Of a DNA stretch of 47,604 nt, positions 46,488-47,604 are shown in pieces; within the stretch, counting starts at the first letter, position 1; every line of letters begins with the position of its first letter. Source of the stretch: a virus; the IMG/VR virus record IMGVR_UViG_3300042731_004164, positions 1 to 47,604 of that record; one strand, 5' to 3'. The notes under the pieces were generated by a model. That model had not been told where the DNA came from. It did not search any database and saw only the letters and a list, made by a program, of their open reading frames with translations. The position numbers were made by a program, and so were the translations under genes.

Positions 46488-47203
46488 AGACATGGATACC
46501 AAGAAGTGGAGTAGCTGAGTGGAGCATTACGTATCGTTGTAACCTGAAATGTACGTCATGCTGTCGCTTTTGCTACTTGCCACCAACCACAGAAGATATG
46601 ACAATCGAGGATGCCAAACGATTTGTCGATGAGGCTCGTGAATTGGAGTGGAGGCCTGAGATATGGATTATCGGTGGTGAGCCTACGCTTCACTCACAGT
46701 TCTTGGACTTTGTTGAGATTGCTTGCGGATTCGGTTCGATTCGGGTCATGTCGAACCATTTTACAGATGAATCGCGTTCGCTTTTAGGGAAAGCTGAAAA
46801 GCTACGGCCCGGTTGTGTTCGTTCGCTCAGCGCAAAACCAACAGGTGCCGTCGACCATTTCCGCCGAGATTACTGTATTGCACCGCGAGATTTCGATGCG
46901 TGTAGAGTCAATCCATGTCACGTTCACTCTGGCTACAAGCGAGGGTGTGGAATTTCTGTGGACCATGAAGGCTATACCGTTTGTCCAAACGGCGGCGCGA
47001 TAGACGGAATACATAAACTCGGCATACGAACTAAAAAGCTAGCTGATTTGTTCGATCCCGAATTTGCCGCGAAGCAGACAGAAGTATTGTGCGGACAATA
47101 CTGCGGGTGTGAGTGGGTTCCTAAAGACGACCCAACAAGTCTTCTTTGTGAACGCTACAATATACCTGTTTCTCCAACGTGGAAGGAGGCGTTTGAAGTC
47201 TAG
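46484..47203 (+). CDS. Radical SAM protein with C-terminal Cys cluster
   Basis: 239 aa, ATGA-coupled to the polyprotein. EWSITYRCNLKCTSC carries the C-x3-C-x2-C motif (C19, C23, C26), and WIIGGEPTLH the GGEP motif (64-67). A later set of cysteines (CRVNPCHVHSGYKRGCG, CPNGG, CGQYCGCEW) fits the SPASM-type auxiliary cluster region that ends in a Gly-rich tail. The protein may modify a peptide or sugar together with the polyprotein; the adjacency suggests a common product, but the reaction is unknown. Confidence 0.8.
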   Translation: MKTWIPRSGVAEWSITYRCNLKCTSCCRFCYLPPTTEDMTIEDAKRFVDEARELEWRPEIWIIGGEPTLHSQFLDFVEIACGFGSIRVMSNHFTDESRSLLGKAEKLRPGCVRSLSAKPTGAVDHFRRDYCIAPRDFDACRVNPCHVHSGYKRGCGISVDHEGYTVCPNGGAIDGIHKLGIRTKKLADLFDPEFAAKQTEVLCGQYCGCEWVPKDDPTSLLCERYNIPVSPTWKEAFEV

Positions 47204-47604
47204 TTAGTTCTGCTTCCTTAAGACACCAGCCGCTATTTTTTTTGGTGTATCCAATATTGTTCCTCGCGGATCGATTGGTCTGCGCATTATGTCAATTGCG
47301 CCTGTTGACCACTTAATAACAATGCCTTCTTTCGCTGGAACCCACGTTCCTGTTGCACCACCGGAATGTTTTGTTGTTCCGTTTTGATAGATAGTCCATC
47401 CTGCAGCCCGTTTACTGCCAACAGGCCAAAGTTTCCATTTCCCAGCCAAATAAAGCAGGTCCGCATCCTCTTTCGACAGGTTGTTGTTTTTAGCCGTGAG
47501 TTCCTTCACCCGTCCCTCGGCCTTCATCTTTTCGAGCCCGCTCAGCTTCGGCATGGCCGCAGTATAGTATTTGACGGCTCTTTCCTCGGCCGTCTTTTTG
47601 AGCT
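47204..47604 (-). CDS. Hypothetical protein on the minus strand, 5'-truncated
   Basis: The frame is open beyond the window edge; the first Met in the window is at 47554 but codons before it (TAEERAVKYYTAAM) look coding, so the start lies outside. About 133 codons are visible. The C-terminal part (GWTIYQNGTTKHSGGATGTW, IVIKWSTGAIDIM) has the Trp/Gly strand pattern of small beta-sandwich proteins. It converges on the radical SAM gene with no gap and no hairpin, marking the edge of the plus-strand operon. Unassigned. Confidence 0.55.
   Translation of the reverse strand, partial: LKKTAEERAVKYYTAAMPKLSGLEKMKAEGRVKELTAKNNNLSKEDADLLYLAGKWKLWPVGSKRAAGWTIYQNGTTKHSGGATGTWVPAKEGIVIKWSTGAIDIMRRPIDPRGTILDTPKKIAAGVLRKQN

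Overview
The window is part of the genome of a tailed double-stranded DNA phage or prophage. Its tail genes point to a siphovirus with a long non-contractile tail: tail tube, a frameshifted tail assembly chaperone pair, tape measure, and no sheath gene seen. Essentially every gene lies on the plus strand in tightly packed, often overlapping order; only the last, truncated gene is on the minus strand. No integrase, rRNA, CRISPR array or insertion sequence is visible. The host cannot be read directly. A phage csrA gene, secreted papain-like and Ig-like proteins, a DUF2341-type lectin and Ser/Pro-rich virion proteins would fit a planctomycete or related environmental bacterium, but this is inference only.

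Layout. (1) 1-2000: the end of a Toprim primase/helicase-type protein, then a recombination pair made of a RecE-like PD-(D/E)XK exonuclease and an ERF single-strand annealing protein. (2) 2000-10200: an early/accessory region. It holds a small HTH protein behind a palindromic operator, a 370-base structured non-coding stretch, an HNH nuclease, a radical SAM enzyme, a MmcB-like PD-(D/E)XK protein and many small hypothetical and membrane proteins. It also has tandem terminators near 8300, a tRNA-Gly-like sequence with an abnormal anticodon arm, and a 59-aa CsrA homologue at 10229. (3) 10450-16500: a metallophosphoesterase, then a palindrome-overlapped promoter, two Ig-like-domain proteins (one a secreted papain-family protease), a permuted NlpC/P60-like protein, a one-TM coiled-coil protein, a GNAT acetyltransferase and a decayed glycosyltransferase.

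(4) 16500-28450: packaging and head genes. These are TerS and TerL (239-base overlap), a portal protein interrupted by a 353-residue intein, a Mu F-like morphogenesis protein, a glycosyltransferase, a prohead protease/scaffold with a likely internal scaffold start, a decoration-type protein, the major capsid protein and head-tail connectors. Two near-identical promoters (TTTGGA, 17 bases, TAGAAT) precede the portal and the protease; the first would give an almost leaderless portal mRNA. (5) 28450-42680: tail and adhesion genes. These are a DUF2341 lectin-like protein, an AT-richer virion protein with a trypsin-like domain, the tail tube, the chaperone pair joined by a -1 frameshift at an in-register A AAA AAC site, the tape measure, distal tail proteins, and two proteins with long Ser/Pro/Gly repeats.

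(6) 42666-47203: a 1273-aa protein carrying zinc-ribbon-like modules, a Stealth-like sugar transferase, two tandem glucuronoxylan-O-methyltransferase-like domains, a GT32-like and a further GT-A domain, overlapped by a second radical SAM gene. The most attractive hypothesis in the window is that this block builds an O-methylated glycan, either on the adjacent mucin-like Ser/Pro-rich tail proteins or on the host surface.
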